In this document: one piece after another, positions 38,314-47,672 of the stretch
Layout: each line of letters starts with the position of its first letter
How positions within the stretch are numbered: position 1 is the first letter of the stretch
Program-made: the position numbers and the translations under genes
Origin: a virus
Reading direction: 5' to 3' (one strand)
IMG/VR virus record: IMGVR_UViG_3300012927_000005
Coordinates: 1 to 64,000 of that record
Length of the DNA stretch: 64,000 bases
Notes under the pieces: model-generated
What the model was told of the DNA's origin: nothing
Databases searched by the model: none
What the model saw: the letters and a program-made list of their open reading frames with translations, nothing else

Positions 38314-38985
38314 ATTAAACTACAGTGGTGTAAGAAGTGTGAACAATGGAAGTCGCCTGACGAGTTTAAATCGATTCGAAAAGGTACGCATTGTTGCGCT
38401 TGTAATGAATTGTATTCAAAACTAAGAACTAAAGCATGGCGAGAAAACAATAAAGAATTCGTTGCTGCTAGGTCAAAAAGACGACGTGAATTATTTCCCG
38501 AAAAAATTAATGCTTGGATGAAAGCTTGGCGAGAAAGAAACGCTGAACATATTAAAGAATATTCTAAACAGTACTACCGAGATAACGTAGAGCAAGTGCT
38601 TCCTAAAAGAAGAAAATGGCATCGTGATAACAACGAGCGTTCTCGACAGAATAATAAAAACTGGAAATCCGCTAATCCAGATAAAGTTAAAATGTACGAT
38701 CATTTAAAAAGAGCACGTAAAAACGGTGCGCCAGGATTTTGTAATCCAGAGCAATGGGAAGCAAGATTTAACTATCATGGTCGAAAATGTAGATATTGCT
38801 GCTGTAAACTAGATGATAGTACGGTTCAAGTAGAGCACATGATTCCACTACGTCATGGAGGAACGAATTGGCCCTCGAATCTAGTTCCCTCGTGTAGGTT
38901 CTGTAACACAAGTAAGAAAGATAAGACCTATAAACAGTTTATACGTTATATAAAAGAAAACCCTGACTTATTCGGTCAGGGTTAA
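38314..38985 (+). CDS. HNH endonuclease, probable ATT start (223 aa)
   Basis: The frame is open from 38287, but no ATG, GTG or TTG precedes the N-terminal zinc ribbon (QWCKKCEQWKSPDEF, HCCACNELY). A TTG at 38410 would delete this ribbon. An ATT at 38314, five bases after AGAGG, gives a start equal to that of the homologue at 25779 (MIEKQCTKCKESK). The HNH core is CRYCCCKLD, QVEHMIPLRHGGTNWPSNLVPSCRFCN near 165-195. It has its own promoter, typical of a free-standing mobile endonuclease. The ATT start is inference. Confidence 0.8.
   Translation: MKLQWCKKCEQWKSPDEFKSIRKGTHCCACNELYSKLRTKAWRENNKEFVAARSKRRRELFPEKINAWMKAWRERNAEHIKEYSKQYYRDNVEQVLPKRRKWHRDNNERSRQNNKNWKSANPDKVKMYDHLKRARKNGAPGFCNPEQWEARFNYHGRKCRYCCCKLDDSTVQVEHMIPLRHGGTNWPSNLVPSCRFCNTSKKDKTYKQFIRYIKENPDLFGQG
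38959..38983 (-). terminator. Intrinsic terminator of the leftward virion operon
   Basis: AACCCTGAC / GTCAGGGTT stem (9 bp) with a 7-base loop, inside the last codons of the HNH gene. On the minus strand it is followed by TTCTTTTATA, a good U-run. It lies within seven bases of the last virion gene's stop. Confidence 0.82.
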
Positions 38986-38989
38986 TAAT

Positions 38990-41900
38990 TTATGGTTGTT
39001 CGTTTTGTTGCCATAGAAGTCTCACTCGTCGAAACGTAGGATCTGAAAGACGCTCTTCTGGCGTCATTTCTTTGTACGCCTTAGCCATGTAGTTATTTTT
39101 CTTCTTTATAAGAGTCTTAGCCAAAGCTGATTTTTCTGACGGTGTAGCAGCATCCCACACTTGAAGAGCAGATGGCATATCTAATCTGGATACGTGTGAA
39201 ACCATTCGTGCAGTCTGCGGGTCCATCCCCGCCGTCAATTTTATGTTAGTAAGTATTTTCTTGTGTTCGGATTCAGTAAGTGGACCAAAATCTTTGGCAT
39301 CGTTAAGCTGCGCAAGAGTTAGATTGCCTGCCCGAATATCGTCTTCGAATTTAGATATAGCTTGGGATCTACGTAATTTCTCTGGATTCAGTGGTAGACC
39401 TGATTCTGATTTTTCCGATGCAATGTTGGACGCTAGTTTTTCGGCTTCTGTTCTGTAGGGAGTAACTGTGATACCACTGGCTTTAAGAACTTGTCCAACG
39501 TTTCCTACGCTTGAGGTGTCTCCAGAAGCTATCTGTCCCAGTGCCTGAAAAGGAAGAGGAACCATATTACGACCTATGTCTACAGCAAGATCGCCCGGTT
39601 GTAGTTTACGTCCGAAATTATCTCGTCCAGTGGCTACTTCTTCTGCGATTCTGGCAAAAGGACTCATACGTCCTTTCAGAAACCCTACAGGGTCGGATGC
39701 CATATGAAGAACGTCTGTTGGGAGGGTACGAACTGAATAAATATTCTCTTTGCCATCTTTATCTTTTACGGCAAAACCGAACGGTGCTTCTAAGTGCATA
39801 TCGCCGGTGTTAACTAAATTTGCGACTCGTGCGACGCCCCACAAACCAAATGCCATTTTTGCGGCTTGTTCTCTAGTAAAATTTCTACCACCCAATCCAC
39901 CACGCATCATAGATGCGGCTGCCCTGGCTTCCGACTCGACCCAATCTGGGGCTAATGCTAACAAGTGAAACCAATCCTGCGTAGCTGTCGCACGGCCCAT
40001 TGCACGCCAGTTCTGGCCGCCAAACGCATTATTGACGTGCTCTGCTGTAGCCTTACCAACGGCGTCTCTAGTCCAGTCGGGATGCGCTTTCTGGTATTTG
40101 TCGAACATCATTTCAGCCGCTTGCGCCTTCATGGAGGGGATATAGCGGTTGAATAGGAAATCCTGATACCAATCCAGCGCCTTACCTATGACTGGAATCT
40201 TGGATAGAATAGCACTGTGTGACGCTACGCCTGCGGAGTGCTCTTGGATTGCATTGCGGTCAGGGGCAATTGTCAATCCGTTTTCAACTGTCGTTTTCAA
40301 GTCTGGACGAGCATTTAGTTCACCGATTGGATGAATCTTAAGCGGGTTCACACCCATCATAACTGCGCGTAGAGCCTCCTGCTGCAAGTGGAATGGCGAG
40401 AAACTGAGCAGCACTTTCTTGGCTGCGCCTCCGCCCTTGAGAATTGGTCCTGTTATCTTTCCTATTCCTTTGTTCTCTTTTAGATATGATTTTTCCAACC
40501 CGAGACGATTAATCATGTAGTCGGCTATTTCTGGATGGAACTTGATATCCGACCGGGAAATTACGTTGGTTCCGTCGTCTGTCTTAGCCAGCCAGTTCCA
40601 TCCACTCAGAGATTTATCCCGAGGAGTAACATAGTCCTGCGGATGCCATGCGTATGTAGATTTTACATACTTAGCGTTTAGGTCACCCAAAGCAGAGGCT
40701 GGAGCAGTGCCATTTTTCACGTTCTTGAGTGTCTGTATGTCCTTACGCAGCACATCATTCCCCTCCGCGTCGTACTGAGGGGTTTGGCCCGTGGCTTTAT
40801 TTTCAAACTTGTTGATGAACTGATCAATATTATCAGGACGAATTGAAGAAGTTGTAGAAACAATGTCTCCGCGTTGCAGGAATCTGTCTAATTCTCCTGA
40901 CTGCCTCATTTGGTCAATCAAGTGATCAGCAATGTGAATGTTGCGAACACGGTTTGGGTTGATCATCAGGGATGGATCTGACCCATCGGCGTTCTGGACA
41001 ACGTGACCTTCTCCAGACAACACAGTCAAGGGTCTACCGTCCGATCCACGCACGTTATGATCGCGCAGGAAGTCGATTAGCTGGCGGTTTGCCGCAGCCT
41101 TTTGGATAGAGCCTAGATCGTGCCCAATAATAGCTACAGGATCGTCTGTAACCAATTGGCGGCCACGTAGCAGTCCTTCTGCGTAGGTATCCCACACACG
41201 TTTGCGGGCTTGGGTCACATTTGTATCAAACATGCCAGTGCGAGCCTGCTGGATCAGACGGTTTCCGATGTCAGAATCTTCGCCCCACACGTGGTGAATG
41301 TGGTTCTCGATTTTGTCGTGGATCAAACCATTTGTAGAGGCTTCGTTCCAATTTTGATCGTCACGGTCACGAAGTTTTTGGTAGATTTCCTGTTCTTTGT
41401 CAGTTAGCCCTTTAGCAACGTCATGATAGGCGTTTATGAATTTTGAGACGTAGGTTCGTTGTTTGTCGTTGAGTTTTGCGTTGTGGACGAGTTCGACGAG
41501 ATTTTCTGGGAGGCCAGGATGCTGGCTTTTTTGGAACGGTGCAAGTCCTCTAGTCGTCCCTTGAGGTACTGATCGACCTGCTCCTTGGTTAATATTTGCA
41601 TGACCTATATCCTTGAGTGCCTGTTGCACGTTTGAATGCTCGGAAGGAAGAGATTTCAGAGCATCTTTATTATATAATGAAAAGTATTTTTTAGCTAGAT
41701 CTTTAATTTCTGCTTTAGATAAATCTCCGTATTCTTTTAAATCTTCTCCACCTTCGGAAAGATGGGTACCTATCTCCTCGAATAGTTCACCTGGGTGATA
41801 ACCTAAATTTAATAAAAACTTTACCGCTTTGTGGACCACAGGATCTGGACTGTTTACAAAACCGTTGACTACCTTATCGGGTAATTTATTTTGATCTAAC

Positions 41901-43741
41901 CAAGTATGTGTAGCTTCGTGATTATAGGTGTTCTGAACATTTGATCGATCTTGCATCAAAACGAACGAATCTCCTGGGTTATTTCCCATTTGTCGCAGAG
42001 AAGAAATCGCCCAATCATACCCTTGTCTTTGTTCTTTTGGTAAAGAATCAGCCTGTTTTTGGATTTCTAAGGTAATCTGGTTAAGTTCACGTCTGTTTAT
42101 GTTGGTCCCTAACCAACTATCGGGACGAACACCATCAGTTTTCTCCAGAGCACGATTAATTATTTCAGAAGCAAATGGATTCAAAACCACAGATGGAGGA
42201 TGGTTTTCCGTGGCAGGAAACGTCTTGAAAGCCGCTTCTTTGCTAAGACCCGAAGGGTCAACACTATAGTTTCCCGACTTATCTTTTGTATACAGTACCG
42301 CTGCCTTATCCGAATAGTTACTCCATTTATCAGCTAAATCTTGACTTCCTCCTGTTTTGATAATATCGTTCGGACTAATATCTTCTAAAGGCTTATCTAT
42401 TTTCAGACCAAGAACTTGCTGTTCTGCATCCGCAAATTCTCCAGGTTTAAAATCTTCGGGACCGCCAAGTTTTCTTTCTGGCTGATCAATTGCATCGGCC
42501 AAAGCATTGCCGGTTTGCCTCGCTAACTCAGGATCATTTCCTGTATCCATCGCGACCAAGAGTTTACGTGCGCTTGCATCTGCGATATCTCTGTCCGCTT
42601 TTGATTCAAAAACTTTACTAAAGCCGAGTTTCTGATCCATTTCCTCGCGGGTGGCGTTTTCCCAATTCTGGGAAGTCAAATTCGCGGCTTGGTGTGCTCC
42701 CTCGCGCTGCCCAAACGCTTCATTCAATTTCTGGTTTTCACCGGACGGTCTCAAGCGCTCTCGTTCATTGATCGACCCGCCTGCAAGTTCCCCGGCAGAG
42801 TGCATCGCGTGAGAAACACCTAACAGTCCAAGTGTTCCGCCAACTCCACCTTCTACCATATATTCTGCCGCGTCATCGTAGCGACCTTCCTTGAGCAGAT
42901 CAAAAACTTTAGGAACAGTCTGGACGGCTTGGTGTATCTGCTGTCCGGTAAATCCGGTGTCCATCAAGAACTGCGTACCCTTGGCTAGTTTCTGAGCTTT
43001 GACTGCATCCATTCCAAGATTACGGAAGACAGAAGATACACCACGGGTTACTAAATTTCCACCAGTAACATCGGCTTCTTTCAGCCCAGAATCATAGAGC
43101 AAATTCTGAAGGGAACGAAATTCATTGTACTTCATTCCAGTTGCTTCAACTGCACCAGAAACAGACTGGCCTGTAGTTTTGAATGCCTTAGTAGCTGCTT
43201 CAGCGGCCTTACCAAACTGCGCAACCTTTTCAGCGGCTCCTGCTGCATCTAATCCCTCGGCACCAGCCATCAAAGTACTTTTCAGCACGTTAGCGCCAGC
43301 CGATTCCAGGAATCCAGCGGTACCTAGAGTACCTACAGTCAAGAGCAGAGATAGAGGTGAAGTGAATCCCGACAAAACTTTCTCGGCACCGCGTTCCAGC
43401 CCACCAGCGCCGGGACGAGATTCTGGAATTCCGAATAAACTCTCCGTCAAGGGCTGATTAGCCAGCCGCCAGCTCTTGGCCAACAATCCTTCATTTGGAT
43501 CAGGCTCGTTGTCCGTTTTCTGGACAGACTGACCGCCGAAGGCCGCAAACGGGTCTGATGAATCTTGTGGGGCTTGAGTAGGTTGAGGAGAGGATGGAGA
43601 CTCCGAAGAAAGCGCAGTACCGCCGAAGGCCGCAAACGGGTCTGATTGAGGGGGAGGAATATTTGTAGGACTTGAATTTGCCTGAGTTGGCGAAGATATA
43701 GCCGATCCGCCATACGCCGCAAATGGATCATCTTGTGGCAT
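38990..43741 (-). CDS. Very large internal virion (ejection) protein-like, 1583 aa
   Basis: Last gene of the leftward operon, in the place and size of T7 gp16-type ejection proteins. The N-terminus has three DPFAA(Y/F)GG modules in Pro/Ser/Gln-rich sequence. About residue 605 carries YNHEATHTWL, an HExxH zinc site, with EEIGTHLSEGG about 50 residues later. Long helical regions follow, with Ala/Gly-rich membrane-active segments near 130-200. It may be ejected into the host and could process envelope proteins. Protease activity is inference. It carries a palindrome copy with intact arms. Confidence 0.8.
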   Translation of the reverse strand: MPQDDPFAAYGGSAISSPTQANSSPTNIPPPQSDPFAAFGGTALSSESPSSPQPTQAPQDSSDPFAAFGGQSVQKTDNEPDPNEGLLAKSWRLANQPLTESLFGIPESRPGAGGLERGAEKVLSGFTSPLSLLLTVGTLGTAGFLESAGANVLKSTLMAGAEGLDAAGAAEKVAQFGKAAEAATKAFKTTGQSVSGAVEATGMKYNEFRSLQNLLYDSGLKEADVTGGNLVTRGVSSVFRNLGMDAVKAQKLAKGTQFLMDTGFTGQQIHQAVQTVPKVFDLLKEGRYDDAAEYMVEGGVGGTLGLLGVSHAMHSAGELAGGSINERERLRPSGENQKLNEAFGQREGAHQAANLTSQNWENATREEMDQKLGFSKVFESKADRDIADASARKLLVAMDTGNDPELARQTGNALADAIDQPERKLGGPEDFKPGEFADAEQQVLGLKIDKPLEDISPNDIIKTGGSQDLADKWSNYSDKAAVLYTKDKSGNYSVDPSGLSKEAAFKTFPATENHPPSVVLNPFASEIINRALEKTDGVRPDSWLGTNINRRELNQITLEIQKQADSLPKEQRQGYDWAISSLRQMGNNPGDSFVLMQDRSNVQNTYNHEATHTWLDQNKLPDKVVNGFVNSPDPVVHKAVKFLLNLGYHPGELFEEIGTHLSEGGEDLKEYGDLSKAEIKDLAKKYFSLYNKDALKSLPSEHSNVQQALKDIGHANINQGAGRSVPQGTTRGLAPFQKSQHPGLPENLVELVHNAKLNDKQRTYVSKFINAYHDVAKGLTDKEQEIYQKLRDRDDQNWNEASTNGLIHDKIENHIHHVWGEDSDIGNRLIQQARTGMFDTNVTQARKRVWDTYAEGLLRGRQLVTDDPVAIIGHDLGSIQKAAANRQLIDFLRDHNVRGSDGRPLTVLSGEGHVVQNADGSDPSLMINPNRVRNIHIADHLIDQMRQSGELDRFLQRGDIVSTTSSIRPDNIDQFINKFENKATGQTPQYDAEGNDVLRKDIQTLKNVKNGTAPASALGDLNAKYVKSTYAWHPQDYVTPRDKSLSGWNWLAKTDDGTNVISRSDIKFHPEIADYMINRLGLEKSYLKENKGIGKITGPILKGGGAAKKVLLSFSPFHLQQEALRAVMMGVNPLKIHPIGELNARPDLKTTVENGLTIAPDRNAIQEHSAGVASHSAILSKIPVIGKALDWYQDFLFNRYIPSMKAQAAEMMFDKYQKAHPDWTRDAVGKATAEHVNNAFGGQNWRAMGRATATQDWFHLLALAPDWVESEARAAASMMRGGLGGRNFTREQAAKMAFGLWGVARVANLVNTGDMHLEAPFGFAVKDKDGKENIYSVRTLPTDVLHMASDPVGFLKGRMSPFARIAEEVATGRDNFGRKLQPGDLAVDIGRNMVPLPFQALGQIASGDTSSVGNVGQVLKASGITVTPYRTEAEKLASNIASEKSESGLPLNPEKLRRSQAISKFEDDIRAGNLTLAQLNDAKDFGPLTESEHKKILTNIKLTAGMDPQTARMVSHVSRLDMPSALQVWDAATPSEKSALAKTLIKKKNNYMAKAYKEMTPEERLSDPTFRRVRLLWQQNEQP
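43510..43526 (-). repeat. Dispersed 17-bp inverted repeat, copy 11
   Basis: On the minus strand TGTCCAGAAAACGGACA, intact arms. Codon position 3 in the 1583-aa gene, encoding V-Q-K-T-D, as in copies 5 and 6. Confidence 0.85.
43532..43559 (-). repeat. 28-bp direct repeat encoding the DPFAAFGG module (copy 1)
   Basis: Identical to 43619-43646; a third degenerate copy is near 43710. Each encodes Asp-Pro-Phe-Ala-Ala-(Phe/Tyr)-Gly-Gly. Confidence 0.88.
43619..43646 (-). repeat. 28-bp direct repeat encoding the DPFAAFGG module (copy 2)
   Basis: Identical to 43532-43559; sequence identity at DNA level suggests recent duplication. Confidence 0.88.
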
Positions 43742-43748
43742 GTTTTAA

Positions 43749-45356
43749 TTAACCAGGAATTATAGGTTCGCCTTCACTTGTAGTTCCACCGGATTGTTGA
43801 CCTTCTTGAATAATTTGTTGGGCAGTCGGTTTAGGCTGTTGTGCCTTCGCTCCGGGATTTGCTTTAATAAAGTCATCAAGTTTAGATTGAGGAATACGGC
43901 CTGTTTTACCGTTCGACAGTGTAACGACTACTTGAGGTTCATTTGGGTTTGGTGCGACACCGGCTTGAGTAGGAGGAGCAAAAATAGAAGCGGTTATGCG
44001 GCCAATATTACTGATTTGACCTAGATATTCTTTGGCTAAATCTGTTTCCCCTGCCGCAATCGCGTTCTTGGCTGCTTCGTTATACTGTTGAAGAAGTTTA
44101 GGTGCCGATTCACTGATAATCAGACGAGAAGATGGCTTAATTTTAGTTATATCTCCCGTTGTGTTTAGTTCCTGCATTGCCGAGTTAAACTGTTCGTCTT
44201 TCTTTTTACCAAGAGCCGCTTCTGAGATTTCGGCGTGCGTTTTCGCCGCATCTGCATAGGCTTTTGCTGCGTCTGCCGCTCTTAACTGGACTTGGGATTT
44301 TACATCCGCGATATCGGCAGTTAGTTTCTGTTTCGATAGGTTACGTGATATAAGTTCTTCGTTGCGCTGGGTTAGGGCCGCAAACTGAGTACCATCGATA
44401 TCTTTACCTACTTTGAGGTTGTTGAAAAGTTCTGGATGATACTTGTCCATGCCGTTCTTTTTCCAATCATCCAACAAGTTCTTAGTTACTGTAAACTGTT
44501 TTTTACTGGGGTCTTCTGATTTCGGAAAAGCAGACATTATTGATTCATAGCTGACGGTACCATCTGGATGCGTAATAGGTTTTGTATCAGTAGCTACCCA
44601 GTCTAGATCGGTACTTGAACCTTTTCTATTAGCTACGAAATCAGGAACTTCTGATTCGGGAATCTCTGTGATAGGTTTAATACCCGCATTCAGATATACG
44701 TTAGCTTTTACTTTTCCAGCATTAGCAACCTCTTGGTGGTAACCAAAATCAGATCCCCTTAGCTCTTGTTGTAGTTTCAAAGTCTGCAAATTGCTATTAG
44801 CCATTTGAGCTTTAAACATAACTTGTTGATTCTGAAAATTCTGAACTTGCCGTCCTTCTTCGCTTTGTTCGCGTTGATTTTTCTGCGCAGTCAACTCGTT
44901 CTGATATTCCTGCTGTGCCCTCTGGACACGTTCCTGGTCCAATTGCTTGTCACGGTCAATGACCGCAGTTCCGCCCTTCATTGCAGATGCCAGACCAGAT
45001 CCTGCTGTGCGGGTGTTAGCGTTATCCGCTCCTGCTGCTCCACCTACTAAGGCGGCAGCCACGATGTTCTTGAAGAACTGCCCTGGAGTGTTCTGGGATT
45101 GCGTAGCTATCGTTCGCCCGGTAGTAGGATCGACCTGGTACTGAGTGTTCTGCCCAGATAGCACTTTAAAGGCACGGCCTATCATCGAATCGTGTGCGGC
45201 GGTTGCCTGTTCTGGAGTTGGTTGCACGGGTTGAGGTTGAGCGTTCTGTTGCACCACAGGTGCTTGCTGCATCGGCTGCGGAGGAAGGGTAGCCTGTGCC
45301 TGCGGTTGATCCGGATCGGGTAGTTGGCCGTTAGGCGTTGCCATCGGATTGTCCAT
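43749..45356 (-). CDS. Internal virion protein-like, coiled-coil rich (535 aa)
   Basis: Strong AGGAGG site at 45362-45367 (minus strand) before MDNPMATPNG. A Pro/Gln-rich start is followed by Ala/Gly region FFKNIVAAALVGGAAGA, then long coiled coil with Gln-rich heptads, and a Pro-rich C-terminus. The place between the smaller and largest ejection proteins matches T7 gp15-like proteins. Assignment rests on order and composition. Confidence 0.68.
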   Translation of the reverse strand: MDNPMATPNGQLPDPDQPQAQATLPPQPMQQAPVVQQNAQPQPVQPTPEQATAAHDSMIGRAFKVLSGQNTQYQVDPTTGRTIATQSQNTPGQFFKNIVAAALVGGAAGADNANTRTAGSGLASAMKGGTAVIDRDKQLDQERVQRAQQEYQNELTAQKNQREQSEEGRQVQNFQNQQVMFKAQMANSNLQTLKLQQELRGSDFGYHQEVANAGKVKANVYLNAGIKPITEIPESEVPDFVANRKGSSTDLDWVATDTKPITHPDGTVSYESIMSAFPKSEDPSKKQFTVTKNLLDDWKKNGMDKYHPELFNNLKVGKDIDGTQFAALTQRNEELISRNLSKQKLTADIADVKSQVQLRAADAAKAYADAAKTHAEISEAALGKKKDEQFNSAMQELNTTGDITKIKPSSRLIISESAPKLLQQYNEAAKNAIAAGETDLAKEYLGQISNIGRITASIFAPPTQAGVAPNPNEPQVVVTLSNGKTGRIPQSKLDDFIKANPGAKAQQPKPTAQQIIQEGQQSGGTTSEGEPIIPG

Positions 45357-45762
45357 TTTTTACCTCCTCTATAAAGTACGAAAGTCTAGTATCGCGAGTA
45401 ATTGAATCATCCTGAAGGGCGTAGCGTAAAAATTTCACTACTATATCCACGTCGTGTAAATCTTTTATACCGTAGACACCTAGAAGATTACGGATACCAT
45501 CTGTAGGTTTCAAACCCGCTCTACTCTGGCCGCGTACTTTCAGTTCCATGTCATACACAGAAGCTTTGTAGCCAGAAAGTAGCGACGGAAATACACGGCG
45601 GCCCTCGGGGTCGAGTACGTGTTTGCCGGGTTTGGCGAAGGATTTAATTAGCAGGGGAGAGCGAATCTGGTAGGCTAGGGAGCTGGGCACGTGTATATGA
45701 TGTAGGGATCCTATCGAGTCAACCAGCGCCTCGATCTTAAGTTCTTTACTTTTCATTGTCAT
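45331..45762 (-). CDS. Hypothetical virion-operon protein (143 aa)
   Basis: Overlaps the next gene start by 26 bases. MTMKSKELKIEALVDSIGSLHHIHVPS, then a Lys/Arg-rich middle and acidic C-terminus. No family is recognised. A structural or assembly role is inferred from the operon only. Confidence 0.65.
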   Translation of the reverse strand: MTMKSKELKIEALVDSIGSLHHIHVPSSLAYQIRSPLLIKSFAKPGKHVLDPEGRRVFPSLLSGYKASVYDMELKVRGQSRAGLKPTDGIRNLLGVYGIKDLHDVDIVVKFLRYALQDDSITRDTRLSYFIEEVKNGQSDGNA

Positions 45763-45780
45763 TTTCTATTTCTCAGAAAT

Positions 45781-46581
45781 TTATCCACCGTAGAAGCTAC
45801 CGCCCCACGCTGGATTTGCGGAGGTGGCCCCGCTTTTATTAACTGCGCCGAAAGCCGAGCTTATTCCAGGTACGGTAATATTCGCTAACGTAGGAACTAC
45901 GCCGCCAAGGATTCCGCCCACTACATTCCAAGGGCTGGATGCGTTGTTCATCGTTTGAACTTGCTGAGCGGTATTTGCTGCGGTAGATCCTGCGGTATTT
46001 GCTGCGGAGGCGTAGGCTGTAGGATTCTCCAGGGAAGCAACTCCAGTCAAACCGCTGACTGCATTGTTAAAATTCTGGCGTCCAGCTTCATAACCAGCGG
46101 TCTTGATTCCGAGCAGTTGACTAGAGGTTTGTTGCGCGGCACTCTGTGCGATTCCAGCTTGAGTTTGCGCAGCGGCACTGGAAGGAAGTACTGCGTTTCC
46201 TCCCCCGACTGCGGATGCAGCCTGACCTGCGGCTTGTGCGGCATTTCTATACTGCGTGGCGGTTCCTGTAGTGGCTTGCGTGTTTAGCGCGTTGGTTTCC
46301 GAAGGAGAATATCCGTATTGGTTCACCCCACCTTGAAGAATTGGAGTCAAGGCAGAAGTAAGCGAACTGATGATATTTTGCTGACCAGAAAATGCAGTCC
46401 CAAAATCCTTCTGAAGAGTGTTCATGAAGTCTTGTTGAGATTGGGATATATCTGTTAACTGGGAACCTGCGCCCTTGCAGTAGGCTATGTTGCCTGTCCA
46501 TTTTCTGGACAAGTCTTCGATCAGGATATAGCAGCCAAGACGGTCGTTCCAATTGTATACAACTTTAGTACTAATCTTCAT
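45781..46581 (-). CDS. Internal virion protein-like, Ala/Gly/Gln-rich (266 aa)
   Basis: Begins with a beta-rich YNWNDRLGCYILIEDLSRKWTGN part, then long low-complexity Ala/Gln/Ser helices and a C-terminal Gly-rich hydrophobic patch (NVVGGILGGVVPTLANITVPG). It resembles T7 gp14-type membrane-inserting ejection proteins in place and composition. The SRKWT peptide is encoded by a palindrome copy with intact arms. Confidence 0.65.
   Translation of the reverse strand: MKISTKVVYNWNDRLGCYILIEDLSRKWTGNIAYCKGAGSQLTDISQSQQDFMNTLQKDFGTAFSGQQNIISSLTSALTPILQGGVNQYGYSPSETNALNTQATTGTATQYRNAAQAAGQAASAVGGGNAVLPSSAAAQTQAGIAQSAAQQTSSQLLGIKTAGYEAGRQNFNNAVSGLTGVASLENPTAYASAANTAGSTAANTAQQVQTMNNASSPWNVVGGILGGVVPTLANITVPGISSAFGAVNKSGATSANPAWGGSFYGG
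46495..46511 (-). repeat. Dispersed 17-bp inverted repeat, copy 12
   Basis: On the minus strand TGTCCAGAAAATGGACA, intact arms. Codon position 2 (S-R-K-W-T). Confidence 0.85.
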
Positions 46582-47014
46582 GTTTACTCAAGTCCGACAT
46601 GCGTAACCGATATATCGGCATATCAAGTTTTTCAAATAAAGTATTCTCGGCGAATCGGTTTGTGTCCTCATTTGAGCCGAGAAAATACATTTCTCCCGTT
46701 CCCTTCATGTAGCCGATTGTCACGCAGGCTTGTATCAATTCTTTCAGTGCAGAAGCTATTTCAACGCTGGTTGAATCGGGACGAACTGCTAAAGACTCCA
46801 GCATCATAGGCTCTATAAACATTGGCTGCTGCACAGGCAAATAGGCCAACGGACCCTTAGTATCAAATGCGCACAAAGTAAAGCTGTCCAGGTACTGTCC
46901 TGCTTCGGGGTCGAATGCGTTACCCTGGTTGGCAACGGACCACTTGATAAAATCAGGTACATCTTCCGCTGTCGCGGGGCGTACAAAAATTGGTTGGCGA
47001 TTTCTTTTAGACAT
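46571..47014 (-). CDS. GNAT-like acetyltransferase fold protein (147 aa)
   Basis: FVRPATAEDVPDFIKWSVANQG at the N-terminus, then ESLAVRPDSTSVEIASALKELIQACVTIGYMKGTG (acetyl-CoA region like) and a C-terminal LGSNEDTNRFAENTLFEKL strand-helix. Phage relatives of this fold lie next to ejection proteins in podoviruses. The catalytic role is unproven. TAATG coupling with the upstream gene. Confidence 0.72.
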   Translation of the reverse strand: MSKRNRQPIFVRPATAEDVPDFIKWSVANQGNAFDPEAGQYLDSFTLCAFDTKGPLAYLPVQQPMFIEPMMLESLAVRPDSTSVEIASALKELIQACVTIGYMKGTGEMYFLGSNEDTNRFAENTLFEKLDMPIYRLRMSDLSKHED

Positions 47015-47289
47015 TATTTCTTTGTGGCGATAATAAGTAGGTCTTGACGAAGACCTGAGATGGCATCAGTCATCTGATCGAAACCACTTGGTATGGCTTC
47101 ATTCAATTTTTCAAGTTCAGCTTGAAGGTGCGGAATATGATTTGTAGCTAAGAGCTGAACGGTAGTCTCTGTATTTTCCAGACGCTTTTTAAAGTCGAAG
47201 AATCGGCCTGATATTTTCCAGGTAAGCACGATAAGGGAAGGCCAGCCGAATAACTGGATGTGGTCAGAGACCCATACTAAAAAATTCAT
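47014..47289 (-). CDS. Small membrane-anchored coiled-coil protein (91 aa)
   Basis: One N-terminal transmembrane helix (NFLVWVSDHIQLFGWPSLIVLTW) and an extended coiled coil (RLENTETTVQLLATNHIPHLQAELEKL). Could be a holin-like or lysis-linked protein, or a virion component. The role is not fixed. Confidence 0.65.
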   Translation of the reverse strand: MNFLVWVSDHIQLFGWPSLIVLTWKISGRFFDFKKRLENTETTVQLLATNHIPHLQAELEKLNEAIPSGFDQMTDAISGLRQDLLIIATKK

Positions 47290-47326
47290 GTGTTGACAAC
47301 TTATGAGAGATGAGCAAAGTCAGGCG

Positions 47327-47671
47327 CTACGGGTTTGTACTTGTCAGCGTGCCGAGGTCTACGGGACTGGTTGCGGAGATAATCCAATACTGCGGAGAAG
47401 CCCACACCTTAAGTCCTTTGTTGTTATAGGCTTCTACTGTGTAGTAACTAGAAGCAGGAGAGAGGTTGGAATTAGCCCACAGATATTGCGTTCCGGCTAC
47501 GTTTCCATTGTTATCGAGAAAAATTTTAGTGCGGATTCCAGCAGTTATCTGTGCGTACGGAGAAACCGCGTAGGTAGAATCATGAGATAGCGTGCAGACC
47601 AGCCAACCCTGACTAAGCGGGTGACCTTCATTATCTTGGAAAATTCCGTTTGTAATCTGTGTAAGGGGCAT
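47327..47671 (-). CDS. Fibre-associated hypothetical protein (114 aa)
   Basis: Beta-rich: MPLTQITNGIFQDNEGHPLSQGWLVCTLSHDS, then IFLDNNGNVAGTQYLWANSNLSPASSYYTVEAYNNKG. The Gly-Asn-Val-Ala and Tyr-Tyr-Thr-Val-Glu-Ala pattern resembles fibronectin-type or adhesin-tip domains. It follows the fibre gene by one base. Role inferred. Confidence 0.62.
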   Translation of the reverse strand: MPLTQITNGIFQDNEGHPLSQGWLVCTLSHDSTYAVSPYAQITAGIRTKIFLDNNGNVAGTQYLWANSNLSPASSYYTVEAYNNKGLKVWASPQYWIISATSPVDLGTLTSTNP

Positions 47672-47672
47672 A

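Noticed and set aside
38265-38450. Leftward 61-codon frame over the promoter and start of the HNH gene
   Set aside because: It covers a clear consensus promoter and zinc-ribbon coding sequence on the other strand and has no ribosome site.
45344-45362. TTGTCCATTTTTTACC near a virion gene start
   Set aside because: The left half fits, but the right arm is replaced by the ribosome site of the gene; overlap is accidental.
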